This document shows positions 25,117 through 33,731 of a stretch of 64,000 nt of DNA, in pieces. The DNA comes from Natrinema halophilum (lineage in GTDB: Archaea > Halobacteriota > Halobacteria > Halobacteriales > Natrialbaceae): assembly GCF_013402815.2 (NCBI RefSeq), contig NZ_CP058601.1, positions 1,922,001-1,986,000 on the forward strand, in the 5' to 3' direction. The position numbers and the translations under genes are program-made. Under the pieces are notes generated by a model. The model was given only the letters and a program-made list of their open reading frames with translations. It was not told the DNA's origin and did no database searches. Positions within the stretch are counted from its first letter, which is position 1. Each line of letters starts with the position of its first letter.

Positions 25117-26307
25117 ATGACGGGTCAGGCGGACGGGTCGAAGCGTTACGTTCGTCGTCGCACCGGAGTCGCCGGTTGTTTGCTCGTCGCGCTGGTGATT
25201 TCCAGCGTCCCGGCCGCTTTCATAGCCGGACCCACCGCGGCCGTCGCACTGCAAGATGGCCCGGCGCGCAACGACACGAATACGAACGATTCGACTGCGA
25301 CCCAAACCAGCGGTCAGCGAACCCCGCCTGGCGGGACGTCTCCCGAAATCGAGTCCGATACCGCACCTCGAGGGGTGACCGACCAGGAAGCGGCCGCCGC
25401 GCTCGGAGACGAGACGTCGGCGGCGGAAATACCGAGAGCGCGTCCGCCCGACGAGAACGTCACCGTTGCCGTCGCGGAAAACCAGTCCGTTCGGGCTGGC
25501 GACGCCGCGACGATCGCCCTCGAGGTGACCAACGACGGCGATGAGGAGGTGACGGACGTCGTCGTGACGGTGCGAGCACTGGACAGCGCGTTGACCCTCG
25601 GTTCGGCCGACGCGCGGCAGGCGACGCAGTCGGTCTATCTCGAGGATATCTGGTCGGGCGATACCGAAACCGTCGACCTCGATATCGCGGCGGCCGACGT
25701 CGAACCCGGGACGTATCCACTGTTCGCGAGCGTCCGGTACACGATCGACGAGGACGATGACGAGGACGACGAGTTTGGCGACGTGATCGACGACGATACT
25801 GACACCGATAGCGACGACGAAGACGATGCCAACGAAACGGTGGTGGCCGACGGCCTCTCACCGATGGGGCTCTCAGTCGTCGAATCCCGCTCGTTGGACG
25901 TCACGCCCCGAAATGGCGGGATTCCCGTCGACGGGACGGGGACGTACGAGGTAGAGATCACCAACGACGGCACAGAACCCGTGATGAGTCTCGTCGCCGC
26001 GATTAACGTCAGTCCGCCGCTATCGACGGACTCTCCCACGGCGTACATCGGAATGCTCGATCCGGGCGAGTCCGAAACGGTTCGGTTCCCGCTCGAGTCA
26101 TCGACGGACGCGGTCGAGACGACCGCCAGCGCGACGGTTGTGCTCACCTACGATACAGGCACCGGCCAGCGAACGAGTACTGACCCGGTTCCGATCCCGG
26201 TCTCCATCGTCGACGACGAGGAGGCGGACATCGACTCCGTCGCTCCGTTCGCCGCCGTGGCCGTAATCTTCGTTCTCGCCGCGATCTGGTGGCTTCGCAG
26301 GCGCTGA
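25117..26307 (+). CDS. Secreted CARDB-like surface protein with C-terminal membrane anchor
   Basis: 396 aa from the ATG at 25117 (the longer frame to 24847 runs through the permease gene and is rejected). A signal peptide (TGVAGCLLVALVISSVPAAF) is followed by a low-complexity Asn/Thr/Ser region, then two CARDB/Ig-like beta domains, near 110-205 (VTVAVAENQSVRAGDAATIA) and 255-360 (LDVTPRNGGIPVDGTGTYEV). They are separated by an extremely acidic stretch (about 205-240). One hydrophobic helix near the C-terminus is followed by Arg-Arg-Arg. This is the COG1361 type of S-layer-associated protein. It lies opposite to, and between, the ABC permease and ATPase genes. Confidence 0.8.
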   Translation: MTGQADGSKRYVRRRTGVAGCLLVALVISSVPAAFIAGPTAAVALQDGPARNDTNTNDSTATQTSGQRTPPGGTSPEIESDTAPRGVTDQEAAAALGDETSAAEIPRARPPDENVTVAVAENQSVRAGDAATIALEVTNDGDEEVTDVVVTVRALDSALTLGSADARQATQSVYLEDIWSGDTETVDLDIAAADVEPGTYPLFASVRYTIDEDDDEDDEFGDVIDDDTDTDSDDEDDANETVVADGLSPMGLSVVESRSLDVTPRNGGIPVDGTGTYEVEITNDGTEPVMSLVAAINVSPPLSTDSPTAYIGMLDPGESETVRFPLESSTDAVETTASATVVLTYDTGTGQRTSTDPVPIPVSIVDDEEADIDSVAPFAAVAVIFVLAAIWWLRRR

Positions 26308-26413
26308 CAGTTCGGGACCGATACCGCTACTCACCGCGATATTTCCCGGACAGACAGGGCTGCGAGCGCCGATCACCCTCCGGTCTGACCTGCCGGCGCG
26401 TCGGACCCATCGG

Positions 26414-27385
26414 TCAGGACCCGTCGTCGGGCGCTGCGGGCCCGTCACCCTCGGCGTCGTCGGGCGCTGCGGGCCTGTCACCCTCGGCGTCGTCGGCCTC
26501 CCCGTAGAAGTGCATGAACACGTCCTCGATGGACGCCTCGCGGACCTCGAGGTCGAGAACCGTATACTCGTGCAGCCGATCGATCAGCGAATCGAATTCC
26601 TGTGAGATCACGAGTCGGTAGCTTCCGTCCTGCCGTTCGACGTGTGCAGTTCCAGGAAACTCGAGCGCGGCGGCCGACGGCTCCTCGGCCAGACGAACGG
26701 TGACGACCGTGCCGCCCTCCGCGAGGATGTTCTCGACGGTATCGAGTTCTATCAGCCGCCCGTTCCTGATGATCCCGACGCGGTCGCAGACGCGACGAAC
26801 CTCGCTCAGGATGTGCGACGAGAAGAAACTCGTCCGTCCCTGCGCCGTTCGCTCCCCAAGCAGGTCGTAGAACTCGTTCTGGACGAGCGGATCTAGCCCC
26901 GAGGTCGGCTCGTCCATAATCGCCAGTTCGGGATCGTGCATGAACGTCGCGACGATGGCGAGTTTCTGTTTGTTCCCGCTCGAGTAGGCTTTCACGGGTC
27001 GGTCGAGGGGGACGGGAAACCGCTCCAGAAGCTCCGTGCGGCGCTCGTGGCCGCGCAACCGCCCGAAGAACTCGAGGATTTCTGCGCCTGTCACGCGATC
27101 GTAGAAGGTCACGTCGCTCGGCAAGTATCCGATGTGACGTTTCAGATCGCGTAGCTCCGCTCGGTCGGTGACGTCACGCCCGAGCAGGGTAGCGTCGCCG
27201 TCGGTGGGTTTCAACAGGCCGAGCAGCACGCGAATCGCCGTCGACTTTCCCGCTCCGTTCGGGCCGAGAAAGCCGAATGTTTCCCCTCGGTCGACGGTGA
27301 ACGTGAGATCCTCGACGCCGCGGACGTCCCCGTAATACTTCGTCAGTCCATCGACACTCACCGGCTGTGGCTCAGCGGCGGTCAC
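26414..27385 (-). CDS. ABC-2 type transporter ATP-binding protein
   Basis: 323 aa. Walker A GFLGPNGAGKSTAIRVLLGL, Q-loop KRHIGYLPSDV, signature YSSGNKQKLAI (replacing LSGGQ), Walker B PELAIMDEPTSGLDPL and H-loop FFSSHILSEV are all present. A C-terminal regulatory domain as in exporters follows (about 215-300). The last 25 residues consist of an 11-residue acidic repeat (DDAEGDRPAAP then DDAEGDGPAAP), encoded by a 33-nt tandem repeat at 26423-26488. It likely pairs with the permease at 24135, but an opposite-strand gene separates them. A box A lies 29 nt upstream. Confidence 0.93.
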   Translation of the reverse strand: MTAAEPQPVSVDGLTKYYGDVRGVEDLTFTVDRGETFGFLGPNGAGKSTAIRVLLGLLKPTDGDATLLGRDVTDRAELRDLKRHIGYLPSDVTFYDRVTGAEILEFFGRLRGHERRTELLERFPVPLDRPVKAYSSGNKQKLAIVATFMHDPELAIMDEPTSGLDPLVQNEFYDLLGERTAQGRTSFFSSHILSEVRRVCDRVGIIRNGRLIELDTVENILAEGGTVVTVRLAEEPSAAALEFPGTAHVERQDGSYRLVISQEFDSLIDRLHEYTVLDLEVREASIEDVFMHFYGEADDAEGDRPAAPDDAEGDGPAAPDDGS

Positions 27386-27407
27386 GATCGAGACGACGAC
27401 GGCTCGC

Positions 27408-27421
27408 GAGATATATCTATC
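27408..27421 (-). promoter_or_regulatory. Box A of the ABC ATPase gene
   Basis: gagatatatctatc, centred about 29 nt upstream of the ATG at 27383-27385, predicts a leaderless or near-leaderless mRNA. Confidence 0.5.
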
Positions 27422-27634
27422 AGGGGGCGACTTTGGCCGGGTCCGAGACGGTTAGACGGGCTTTGGATCGTGGGGACTCTCGGTTCGGCGGCTGTCTACG
27501 GGCGTGAGATGGCCCGGTCGACGAGCGTTCGTTCGGCTGATTGCCATGTGCCACACGCTGTTCGTTGGGGCGGACACTCTACTCCTGTTAGATGTCCCCC
27601 GCACGGCTTTGTCCGTAGATGGGCTACGACACGT

Positions 27635-28294
27635 ATGCGATCGATACGCCGCCTACTGATCGGAATTGCCGGCCTGGTAGCGGTGTGGATCGGCTGGGGT
27701 GTGTACGTCTCTCGGACGACCGAGCGCGTGCCGTCGGAAACGGTGGACCGATTCGACGGGGGCGAAATCCGGCGGTATCCGCAACTGGTCCTCGTCGAAA
27801 CGACAGCCGAAAACGAGAGGGTCGCATTCCGTCGTCTGTTTCGGTACATATCGGGCGAAAACGTACGGAGCGAGGACGTCGCGATGACGACACCGGTGGC
27901 GACCCGAGGCGAGTCGATTTCGATGACCGCGCCCGTTCGAACGGAATCTGCTGAGAACGGCGTGACGATGGCGTTTACCCTTCCCGCGACGGACACGCCC
28001 GAGCGAGCGCCGACGCCGACCGATCCCGCAGTTCATCTCGTCGTCGAATCGCCAAAAACGGTTGCGGTGCGACGATTTTCGTGGTACGCGACGAGCGAAC
28101 GCGTCGACCGCCAACGGAAGCGCCTGCTCGAGCGACTCTCTGAACGGGGGATAGAGAGACGCGGCCAACCGGTGGTACTCCAGTACAACGATCCGTGGAC
28201 GCCACCGTTCCTGCGAACGAACGAAGTCGAAGTCGCCATCGAGGTCCCCGAAAGTCAGCTTCCGGAAGACGGACGGCGGATCACGCCCGAGTAG
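27635..28294 (+). CDS. SOUL-family heme-binding protein
   Basis: 219 aa from the ATG at 27635; the frame upstream to 27470 has no protein character. The N-terminus is a signal anchor (RRLLIGIAGLVAVWIGWGVY), placing the domain outside or at the membrane. The SOUL domain runs from about 30 to 205: VDRFDGGEIRRYPQLVLVET, RRLFRYISGENV, the characteristic MTTPVATR followed by SMTAPVRTE, and the C-terminal QYNDPWTPPFLRTNEVEVAI. SOUL proteins bind heme or bile pigments, and many family members occur in haloarchaea. No heme gene is adjacent. Confidence 0.9.
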   Translation: MRSIRRLLIGIAGLVAVWIGWGVYVSRTTERVPSETVDRFDGGEIRRYPQLVLVETTAENERVAFRRLFRYISGENVRSEDVAMTTPVATRGESISMTAPVRTESAENGVTMAFTLPATDTPERAPTPTDPAVHLVVESPKTVAVRRFSWYATSERVDRQRKRLLERLSERGIERRGQPVVLQYNDPWTPPFLRTNEVEVAIEVPESQLPEDGRRITPE

Positions 28295-28311
28295 GGAACC
28301 GTCTCGCAATC

Positions 28312-28764
28312 TTACTGGTCGTCTACCGGATTCTTCTCTCGGATGATCGTCACCGATCCGGGCGAGCGTCTGGCGACTCGTTCAGCAACGCTACCGAGCA
28401 GGAACCGCGATATCCCCCGCCGACCGTGACTGCCGAGGACGATGTGATCGATGTCGTGCTCCTCGGCGTAGTCGACGATCGTTTCGGCTACCATTCCGAC
28501 CTGGGAAGCCGTCGTCACCGTCGTGTCGTACTCCTGTGCGATGTCTTCTGCCTCCTCGAGCAACGATTCGGCCGACTCCTTCGATTGTTCGAACGCCGCC
28601 TCGGAATAGAAGAAGCCGTCGAGTCCGTCCCCGGTCGACCACTCTCGCGGATCGTTTACGTGGAGAACGTGGATTTCGGCGTCGTCGTAGGTCGAAAGTG
28701 CGTGACGCAACGCGGCGGTTGCCTGCGGCGATTCGTCGAACGCGACGAGGATCGTTGGTTCCAT
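28312..28764 (-). CDS. Universal stress protein (UspA family)
   Basis: 150 aa from the ATG at 28762-28764 (MEPTILVAFDESPQA). Rossmann-like alpha/beta fold with the ATP-binding pattern at the end, HIVLGSHGRRGISRFLLGSV followed by SPGSVTIIRE, that is G-x2-G-x9-G-S. Expected to bind ATP and to dimerise. One of several UspA-like genes in the window (see 39792, 43395 and 60251), but this is a classical single-domain one. It is convergent with the SOUL gene, with 17 nt between stops. Confidence 0.93.
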   Translation of the reverse strand: MEPTILVAFDESPQATAALRHALSTYDDAEIHVLHVNDPREWSTGDGLDGFFYSEAAFEQSKESAESLLEEAEDIAQEYDTTVTTASQVGMVAETIVDYAEEHDIDHIVLGSHGRRGISRFLLGSVAERVARRSPGSVTIIREKNPVDDQ

Positions 28765-28944
28765 ATCCGTTTCGTCGGGTCCCAACGGTAAAATCGTTCC
28801 AGGTAACTCCCACGGACCGGAATTTGCTCGAGTCATCGTACTCGCGTTCGTCGCATTCGCTGCAGCGTAGGTAGATCGGGTCGCCAGGAGGTGCCGAACG
28901 GATGCCGACGCACAACCGTGGTCGGGTTCGGTCGGAAACGGTAG

Positions 28945-29250
28945 ATGACGTTTCCGCAGCAACCGGGGATTCAACAGGGAGCGGAGCGTCGGATCACTGT
29001 GCCGACCGATAGACGATCCGATTCACCCGCTGACGACCGAATTCCCGCAGAAACCGTCGTCGAATCGATACGCGCTGCGCCGATGCCGGTCGTGAACACC
29101 CGGTATCTGGCGGAGGAGCACGACGTCCCGACCGACGAAATGGTCGAGCGACTCGAGGCGATGGTCGACGCCGGGATGCTCGAGAGCCACGAAATCGAGG
29201 GGCTGGCTCGCCTCTGGTGGCTCTCGCTCGAATCCGACCTCGCGGAGTGA
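28945..29250 (+). CDS. Small winged-helix-like protein
   Basis: 101 aa. The conserved part starts near residue 30: RIPAETVVESIRAAPMPVVN, TRYLAEEHDVPTDEMVERLE, AMVDAGMLESHEIEGLARLW. This is the shape of a small winged helix, as in archaeal regulators and as a partner domain in larger proteins. An alternative GTG start at 28999 would remove 18 residues without family character and may be the true start. No effector domain. It ends 24 nt before the convergent IMPDH-like gene. Confidence 0.65.
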   Translation: MTFPQQPGIQQGAERRITVPTDRRSDSPADDRIPAETVVESIRAAPMPVVNTRYLAEEHDVPTDEMVERLEAMVDAGMLESHEIEGLARLWWLSLESDLAE

Positions 29251-29273
29251 GCCGGTCGGTAGTCGAGGGAAGA

Positions 29274-30401
29274 CTAGTCGTCGCTTTCGGCGGCATCGTT
29301 TGCGGGATCGGTGACAGAAATTTCAGACTCGCTGCCCTCCGAGACTTCGCTATCCACGCTGACGCCCTCCCAGTCCTGGTCGGCGTGGTACCCCTCTCGT
29401 TCCTTTGCGCTAGGCGCGACGCGGATGAATTCGGCATTTTCGCGCGCCGCTGGGATCGTATGGCCGCCGCAGTAGGAGAGCCCCGACTGAATGCCGGCGC
29501 GGAACTCGTCGACGACGTCGGTAACGGGCCCCTTGTACGGCGTCAGCGCCTCGACACCCTCGTCGGCGCGAACGTCGGCCTCTTTGTCGTCTCGTTTTTC
29601 CGCGGCCGTCGTGGTCGCCATTCCGCGCGAGCGCTTGTATTGCGTTCCCTCGACCTCGACGACCGCGCCGGGGGCTTCCTCGGTGCCGGCGAAGAGGCTT
29701 CCGAGCATTACGGAGTCCGCCCCGGCCATCAGTGCCTTTACCGCATCGCCGGATGTTCGGATACCGCCGTCTGCACAGATCGTCACGTCGAGATTCTCGG
29801 CCGCCGTCGCGCAGTCGTCGATGGCGGTCAACTGCGGGACGCCCGCGCCAGCGACCTTCCGGGTCGTGCAGTGAGAGCCGGGACCGATGCCGACTTTGAC
29901 GCAGTCGGCTCCAGCGGCTGCGAGGTCTTCGACGCCGGCCGGTGTCGCGACGTTGCCGGCGACGAGATCGGTCTCTGGAAACTCCGTTCGGAGTCGCTCG
30001 ACGGCCTCGAGCGCGCTCTCGAGGTGACCGTGGGCAACGTCGACGACGAGCGCGTCGACGCCGGCCGCAACGAGCGCGTCGCTACGGGCGACATAGTCCT
30101 CGTTGATTCCGACGGCGGCGGCTACCTGTTCGCCGGCTTCGGCCACTCGTTCCACCTGGTCCGCCTGTTCATCCGGCGTCAGAAATCTGTGCAGAACGCC
30201 GATCCCCCCGGCGCGAGAGAGTTCGATCGCCAGCTCGGCCTCCGTCACGGTATCCATCGCGGCGGAAACGAGCGGAGTCTGCAATTCGACTGACGATGTA
30301 AACGACGACGTGAGATCTACGTCGCTGCGGCTATCGACTGGTGAGCGGTTCGGGACGAGGAGGACGTCACCGTAGCTCAACCCGGTTCGGAGATCGTTCA
30401 T
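29274..30401 (-). CDS. guaB: IMP dehydrogenase / GMP reductase family protein without CBS domains
   Basis: 375 aa. TIM barrel of the IMPDH/GMPR family: [15 protein letters not shown], the metal- and nucleotide-binding region [20 protein letters not shown], the loop [20 protein letters not shown] with the catalytic Cys, and [20 protein letters not shown]. The C-terminus has the flap-containing [15 protein letters not shown] and [20 protein letters not shown]. The CBS regulatory module of classical IMPDH is absent, so it resembles the short guaB paralogue or GMP reductase; sequence alone does not decide between oxidation of IMP and reduction of GMP. The acidic C-terminal extension of about 40 residues is haloarchaeal. 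Confidence 0.9.
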   Translation of the reverse strand: MNDLRTGLSYGDVLLVPNRSPVDSRSDVDLTSSFTSSVELQTPLVSAAMDTVTEAELAIELSRAGGIGVLHRFLTPDEQADQVERVAEAGEQVAAAVGINEDYVARSDALVAAGVDALVVDVAHGHLESALEAVERLRTEFPETDLVAGNVATPAGVEDLAAAGADCVKVGIGPGSHCTTRKVAGAGVPQLTAIDDCATAAENLDVTICADGGIRTSGDAVKALMAGADSVMLGSLFAGTEEAPGAVVEVEGTQYKRSRGMATTTAAEKRDDKEADVRADEGVEALTPYKGPVTDVVDEFRAGIQSGLSYCGGHTIPAARENAEFIRVAPSAKEREGYHADQDWEGVSVDSEVSEGSESEISVTDPANDAAESDD

Positions 30402-30427
30402 GACCCCTTACTATTTCGTGCTCTCGG

Positions 30428-30438
30428 CATATAAGAGT
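30428..30438 (-). promoter_or_regulatory. Box A of the IMPDH-like gene
   Basis: gcatataagag on the plus strand; the minus-strand reading ctcttatatgc is centred 32 nt upstream of the ATG at 30399-30401, giving a leader of about 5 nt. Confidence 0.55.
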
Positions 30439-30553
30439 CTCGACTACGGACACGGTCGCCGTTCAGATGTGAGAGCATCGACGATCAATCGGCGGATCAC
30501 CGCCCAACTCGTCACCGATCGCACTCGACGGACACCTGGAAATCGTGGGTCGA

Positions 30554-31027
30554 CTACGTCCGTGGATTCCGGTCCGGTCCCGCGTACTCGCCCCCCTCGG
30601 TAGCCTCGTAGAGGCTCGCAGCGTCGAACAGGGTTACGAACGCGTCCGGCGGCCGGATGCTAACTGCAACGCGAGGTTGCAGCGTCAGGCCCGCTTCTGC
30701 CGATCGGAGCCGTTCGTCGTACGACAGCAGGTGCGCCGCACCCCCCTGATACGCTGAGGCCAGGGCGGGATGGTCCCCTTCCGGCTGATCGACTCGGATG
30801 CGTTCGGCCTCGAGTCGTGCCCGATGGTCGGCGGCGAGGTCGGGATCGGCGAGGGTCGCCACGAGCCGTTCGGTTTCTTCGAGGAGCGGATCGCTCGCGA
30901 CGAGGTCGATCCATGAGTGTCGACGGACGTGGTCCAGTGACTCGCGGGCGTCACCACCGAGGAGGAGATCCGCCGCGAGCACGTCCGCATCGGCAACCAC
31001 GCGGGCAGGATCCGATTCCTCAGGCAT
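30554..31027 (-). CDS. PIN-domain protein (probable toxin-like nuclease)
   Basis: 157 aa from the ATG at 31025-31027 (MPEESDPARV). PIN-fold acidic residues: first Asp in RVVADADVLAADLLLGGDAR, second acid in SDPLLEETERLVATLAD, third Asp in EGDHPALASAYQGGAAHLLS followed by YDERL. PIN domains cut RNA with metal ions, and many are toxins of type II pairs. The start codon lies inside the preceding 37-aa reading frame (8 nt overlap), so the two are tightly coupled. Its partner has the size of a small antitoxin. A housekeeping role in RNA processing is an alternative. Confidence 0.72.
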   Translation of the reverse strand: MPEESDPARVVADADVLAADLLLGGDARESLDHVRRHSWIDLVASDPLLEETERLVATLADPDLAADHRARLEAERIRVDQPEGDHPALASAYQGGAAHLLSYDERLRSAEAGLTLQPRVAVSIRPPDAFVTLFDAASLYEATEGGEYAGPDRNPRT

Positions 31028-31133
31028 CCTCGCCCTCCCGACCCCGAATCGCCTCGAGTTCCGTTCGGATGCGCTCGAGGTCGCCGTCGTACGCCGCTCC
31101 ACGGTCGAACAGGTCGTCCCAGCTTGCGGTCAT
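31020..31133 (-). CDS. 37-aa micro-ORF, possible antitoxin-like partner of the PIN protein
   Basis: Starts at the ATG 31131-31133 and reads MTASWDDLFDRGAAYDGDLE followed by RIRTELEAIRGREGEDA, ending at the TGA 31020-31022. The strongly amphipathic, acidic helix composition and G/C-rich third positions argue for a real gene. It overlaps the start of the PIN-domain gene by 8 nt. Small antitoxins are typically longer than 37 aa, so a different small-partner role is possible. Confidence 0.65.
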   Translation of the reverse strand: MTASWDDLFDRGAAYDGDLERIRTELEAIRGREGEDA

Positions 31134-31229
31134 CGATCGTGGTTCGTCCGCCGGCGCAAAAGGTCGCCCGACTCGAGGCGAGTCGATCATCGATCGGATG
31201 AGATCGATCGCTCGTCCGTGGTGTGGCGA

Positions 31230-32525
31230 TCACTCGTTGGAGACGAGATAGGGTTCGGCGCTCCAGCCCCAGAGATCGTACGCGGGAACGTAAAGGCCCC
31301 ACCAGCGGATGCCGTCGTTAGTTTCGGGGCCGTTGACGATCGTTTCGGTGGTCCCCTGCGGGAGTACTCGCTTGACGGTGTATCCCAGACCGGGAGCCTG
31401 TCGGGCTCTGAGGGCCGTCGTCGTGGTCACCGTCTCGTCGACGTGGAATGCGACCCTGGAGAGGTAGTTCTCCGAACACCAAACCCAGACGTCGTGCGTC
31501 GAGAAGTGTAGCCCCCACCAGCGGATGCCGTCGTTGGTTTCGGGGCCGTTCATGATTCGGCCGACCGAGCCTGCCGGCAGCGTTTCGACGACTCCGTAGT
31601 CGAGTCCCGGTCCCTCACGTCCGTTCAGGTCGGCCGTGGTCACCGCTCCATCTTCCATCTCGAACGGACGATTCCCGTCACTACCGTCACCGCCATCGCC
31701 ACCATCGTCGCTACTATCGCCACCATTGTTGCTGCTATCGCCACCATCGTCGCTACTACCGCCACCATTGTTGCTGCTATCGCCACCATTGTTGCTGCTA
31801 TCGCTACCATCGTCGCTGCTATCGCCACCATCGTCGCTGCTATCGCTGCTATCGCTACCATCGCTGTCGTTACCGCTCCCACCGTTTCGAACGTACTTCA
31901 TGAAGATGCCCGGGTCCCAGTCGGGACCCGGACAGGACTTCGACGGAAGGTGGTTGCAGGCGGAGTCCTGGGGCGCGTGGCGGTGGCCGATAATCCCGCC
32001 CGACTCGTTGCAGTGAGCGCTACCGTACTCGTAGTACTCGAGGGGAACGTCGTATCGTTCGGCCAGTTCGCGGACGACTGCGGCCGACGCCCGGTAACAT
32101 TCGTCGGTGAAGTACCGGCCGTAGTTCCGGTGCCACTCGTGCTCGATGCCGATCGAGGAGGTGTTCGAGCCGCGTGCGTGCCAGGCGACGTCTTCATGGG
32201 GTACCATCTGGGTCACGTGTCCCGGCGCGTAGTCGGTGTGCTCGTAGTTGCTGATTACGTAGTGGGCGCTGACGTTAGCGCTCGGGGTCTGAAAGTGGCT
32301 GATCGCTCCGGCGTACCTACCCACGGTACAGTGGATCACGATCCAGTCGATGTCGGCCGCGTCACGGGACGAACCCGAGTAGTTAGTCGAATCGGCCGCG
32401 ACGAAACGGTCGGCAGCCTCCGCCTGCGTCCGCGAATGGGCGCGCGCAGTCGACGAGCCGACCGCGTACAGCTCGCCGATACCGGCGGAGAGGACCGTCG
32501 CGGTGAGGAACGGTCGTCGTTCCAT
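31230..32525 (-). CDS. Predicted secreted zinc N-acetylmuramoyl-alanine amidase with two SH3-like domains
   Basis: 431 aa from the ATG at 32523-32525 (MERRPFLTATVLSAGIGELY). The start is fixed by a box A just upstream, which overlaps the longer frame's start codon. Signal peptide, then an Amidase_2/PGRP-type domain (about 45-205): IDWIVIHCTVGRYAGAISHF, GHVTQMVPHEDVAWHARGSN, SIGIEHEWHR, GIIGHRHAPQ and SKSCPGPDWDPGIF. Predicted zinc ligands are His65, His181 and Cys198, as in PGRPs. A 70-residue linker of Ser/Asp/Gly/Asn repeats (about 215-288) joins two bacterial-type SH3 domains, each with NGPETNDGIRWWGL. The enzyme would cut murein, which archaea lack, so bacterial walls are the likely target. 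Confidence 0.88.
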   Translation of the reverse strand: MERRPFLTATVLSAGIGELYAVGSSTARAHSRTQAEAADRFVAADSTNYSGSSRDAADIDWIVIHCTVGRYAGAISHFQTPSANVSAHYVISNYEHTDYAPGHVTQMVPHEDVAWHARGSNTSSIGIEHEWHRNYGRYFTDECYRASAAVVRELAERYDVPLEYYEYGSAHCNESGGIIGHRHAPQDSACNHLPSKSCPGPDWDPGIFMKYVRNGGSGNDSDGSDSSDSSDDGGDSSDDGSDSSNNGGDSSNNGGGSSDDGGDSSNNGGDSSDDGGDGGDGSDGNRPFEMEDGAVTTADLNGREGPGLDYGVVETLPAGSVGRIMNGPETNDGIRWWGLHFSTHDVWVWCSENYLSRVAFHVDETVTTTTALRARQAPGLGYTVKRVLPQGTTETIVNGPETNDGIRWWGLYVPAYDLWGWSAEPYLVSNE

Positions 32526-32550
32526 GCACCACTGAAACCGATCCACCGCG

Positions 32551-32560
32551 TAATATATAC
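32551..32560 (-). promoter_or_regulatory. Box A of the secreted amidase gene
   Basis: taatatatac, centred about 31 nt upstream of the ATG at 32523-32525; transcription would start about 4 nt before it. The in-frame ATG at 32564 lies upstream of the predicted transcription start and is excluded. Confidence 0.6.
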
Positions 32561-32609
32561 ACAAAATACGTTCGTTGCACGTTCCGTTGTACGTGCCCGA
32601 ACTGAGCGT

Positions 32610-33731
32610 TTATCCCGTCTCGCTCGCCGACGGACGGTGCTGAAGTGCCACGTACGCGACGGCCCCGACGCCGAACGCGATGCCGACGTTTACGGCCACT
32701 CCGACGAGACCGACACTGACGACCAGCGCGAGCGACCAGGGGTTCGAGACGGGCTCGAACGCCGCTCGAGAGAGTTCGAGTGCAACGACGGCGAGCAGGA
32801 CGCCGAGGATCGCCATCGGGAAGGCCGCGAGGACGACACCCGAAGCAACCAACGCGAGCGCGAGGTATCCCACCCCGAGCAGAACGTTCGCGCCGCCGGT
32901 TTGCGCGCCGAAGGCGTACTTTCCGGCGAGGCCGCCGCTGCCGTGACACATCGGGATGCCACCGACCGGAATCGCGGCGAGGCAGGTCAGGCCCATACTC
33001 CTCGAGAGCGCGTCCGCCGAAATCTCCCGATCGTAGAGATCGCCACAGAGCAGGGCCGTCGCGATGGCCGCGTTCCCGATCGTCATCCCGAGCTGGGCCA
33101 CGGTCCCCTCGATCGCGGCCGTACTGATGGACGGGGGTCCCGCAGGAAACAATGCGAGTTCCGGAATCGCTGGCGTCGGGATTCCGGCCGTCGCGGCGGT
33201 CGCGATTCCACCGAGTCCGAGCACGACGAGGACGCTGGCTGCACCGTACCCGGCGAGAGCCAGCACACCGACGACAACCAGCCCGGCAACAGCGATCGGC
33301 GGATTTCCGACCGAGAGGTCGACGGCCGCCTCGAGTAAGAGTAACGCGACTGCAAACTGGACGCCGCGGATAACCGGTTCGCCGACGATGCGCTGAAGTT
33401 TGCCGACGAGACCGAGGTAGCCGACCAGAAGCAAAACGCTACCCGCGAGTAGTCCGGCCGCGGCGAGTTCGGCGTAGGAGAGTCCGCCGACGATCGCCAG
33501 GCCGATCAGGGCTTTCATCGGTTCGACGGAAAGCGGCAGCCCGTAGTAGAGACCCCAGACGATCTGAAAGACGCCGAATCCCACGAGTACGTGTGGAAGC
33601 GAGACGGTCGTCGTCGCAGCCAGCGCGACGACTAGCGGGAGGACCGTAACCGAATCGCCTAGCGCACCCGTCAGTTCGTTGGCGGAGAACTCGAGATCCG
33701 CGTCCGACTGCGACCGGAACGAGTGCGCCAT
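32610..33731 (-). CDS. MOT1-type molybdate/sulfate transporter
   Basis: 373 aa with about ten hydrophobic segments. Family landmarks: LEFSANELTGALGDSVTVLP at the N-terminus, PLSVEPMKALIGLAIVGGLS, IGNAAIATALLCGDLY, and GGIPMCHGSGGLAGKYAFGA followed by QTGG. These match the MOT1/SulP-like family that moves molybdate with high affinity in plants and algae; prokaryotic members are annotated as putative sulfate or molybdate transporters. The gene is divergent from the AIR-synthase-like gene at 34014. Molybdate as substrate is inferred. Confidence 0.87.
   Translation of the reverse strand: MAHSFRSQSDADLEFSANELTGALGDSVTVLPLVVALAATTTVSLPHVLVGFGVFQIVWGLYYGLPLSVEPMKALIGLAIVGGLSYAELAAAGLLAGSVLLLVGYLGLVGKLQRIVGEPVIRGVQFAVALLLLEAAVDLSVGNPPIAVAGLVVVGVLALAGYGAASVLVVLGLGGIATAATAGIPTPAIPELALFPAGPPSISTAAIEGTVAQLGMTIGNAAIATALLCGDLYDREISADALSRSMGLTCLAAIPVGGIPMCHGSGGLAGKYAFGAQTGGANVLLGVGYLALALVASGVVLAAFPMAILGVLLAVVALELSRAAFEPVSNPWSLALVVSVGLVGVAVNVGIAFGVGAVAYVALQHRPSASETG

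Noticed and set aside
29217-30293. Long plus-strand frame opposite guaB
   Set aside because: Mirror of the well-supported IMPDH-like gene.
31680-31880. Regular tandem triplet-like pattern as a CRISPR array
   Set aside because: The repeats are short, imperfect, in frame and encode the Ser/Asp/Gly/Asn linker of the amidase; there are no spacers.
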